5,213 bases of DNA from Sphingomonadales bacterium (GTDB taxonomy: Bacteria; Pseudomonadota; Alphaproteobacteria; Sphingomonadales; Sphingomonadaceae), in assembly GCA_017302775.1 (NCBI GenBank), contig JAFLDC010000227.1:1-5213 (forward strand), read 5' to 3'. Shown one piece after another: positions 5,185-5,213 of this stretch. Within the stretch, counting starts at the first letter, position 1. Each line of letters begins with the position of its first letter. The position numbers and the translations under genes were made by a program. A model generated the notes under the pieces. The model ran no database searches and was not told the DNA's origin. It saw nothing but the letters and a program-made list of their open reading frames with translations.

Positions 5185-5213
5185 TACAGCCCAGGGCGGT
5201 CATCCGGCCGGCA

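Overview
The window reads as chromosomal DNA of an alphaproteobacterium, most likely of the order Sphingomonadales. This rests on the GC-rich, GC-ending codon use, the class I PHA synthase, the Lys/Ala/Pro-rich phasin and the style of the ClpS protein. No rRNA, tRNA, CRISPR array, insertion sequence or other mobile element was seen, and the genes are tightly packed. Family assignments come from reading the translations and recalling relatives; no database search was possible.

Left part (1-1374, minus strand): an AlaC-type PLP-dependent aminotransferase cut by the window edge (N-terminal 223 residues) and, upstream of it, a six-helix membrane protein resembling the DUF2306 family. The two are 47 bp apart on one strand, so they may be co-transcribed; a stem-loop fills most of the gap and abuts the aminotransferase ribosome binding site.

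Middle part (1373-3755, plus strand): a small exported protein with four cysteines (DUF2147-like at best) followed after 13 bp by phaC, a complete class I polyhydroxyalkanoate synthase with its Cys-Asp-His triad. The exported-protein gene and the DUF2306-like gene diverge from one shared CATG: their start codons overlap, so no intergenic space remains for promoters.

Right part (3756-5213, plus strand): a 141-bp intergenic region that looks like a complete regulated promoter (AT-rich inverted repeat, two TGC-rich boxes resembling PhaR operators around a sigma70-like -35/-10 pair), then a phasin gene with a histone-H1-like N-terminal half and a normal phasin domain, a strong stem-loop consistent with a terminator, and clpS, the N-degron adaptor of ClpAP. 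phaA, phaB and phaR are not in the window.

Working together: PhaC polymerises (R)-3-hydroxyacyl-CoA at the granule surface, the phasin coats the granule, and the TGC-rich boxes suggest that phasin expression is derepressed when polymer accumulates and titrates PhaR. The most interesting signals are the phasin's second, equally well-formed translation start exactly at the border between its basic tail and its phasin domain, which predicts two isoforms from one gene, and the paired operators around its promoter. I see no clear evidence for an entirely new biological system.
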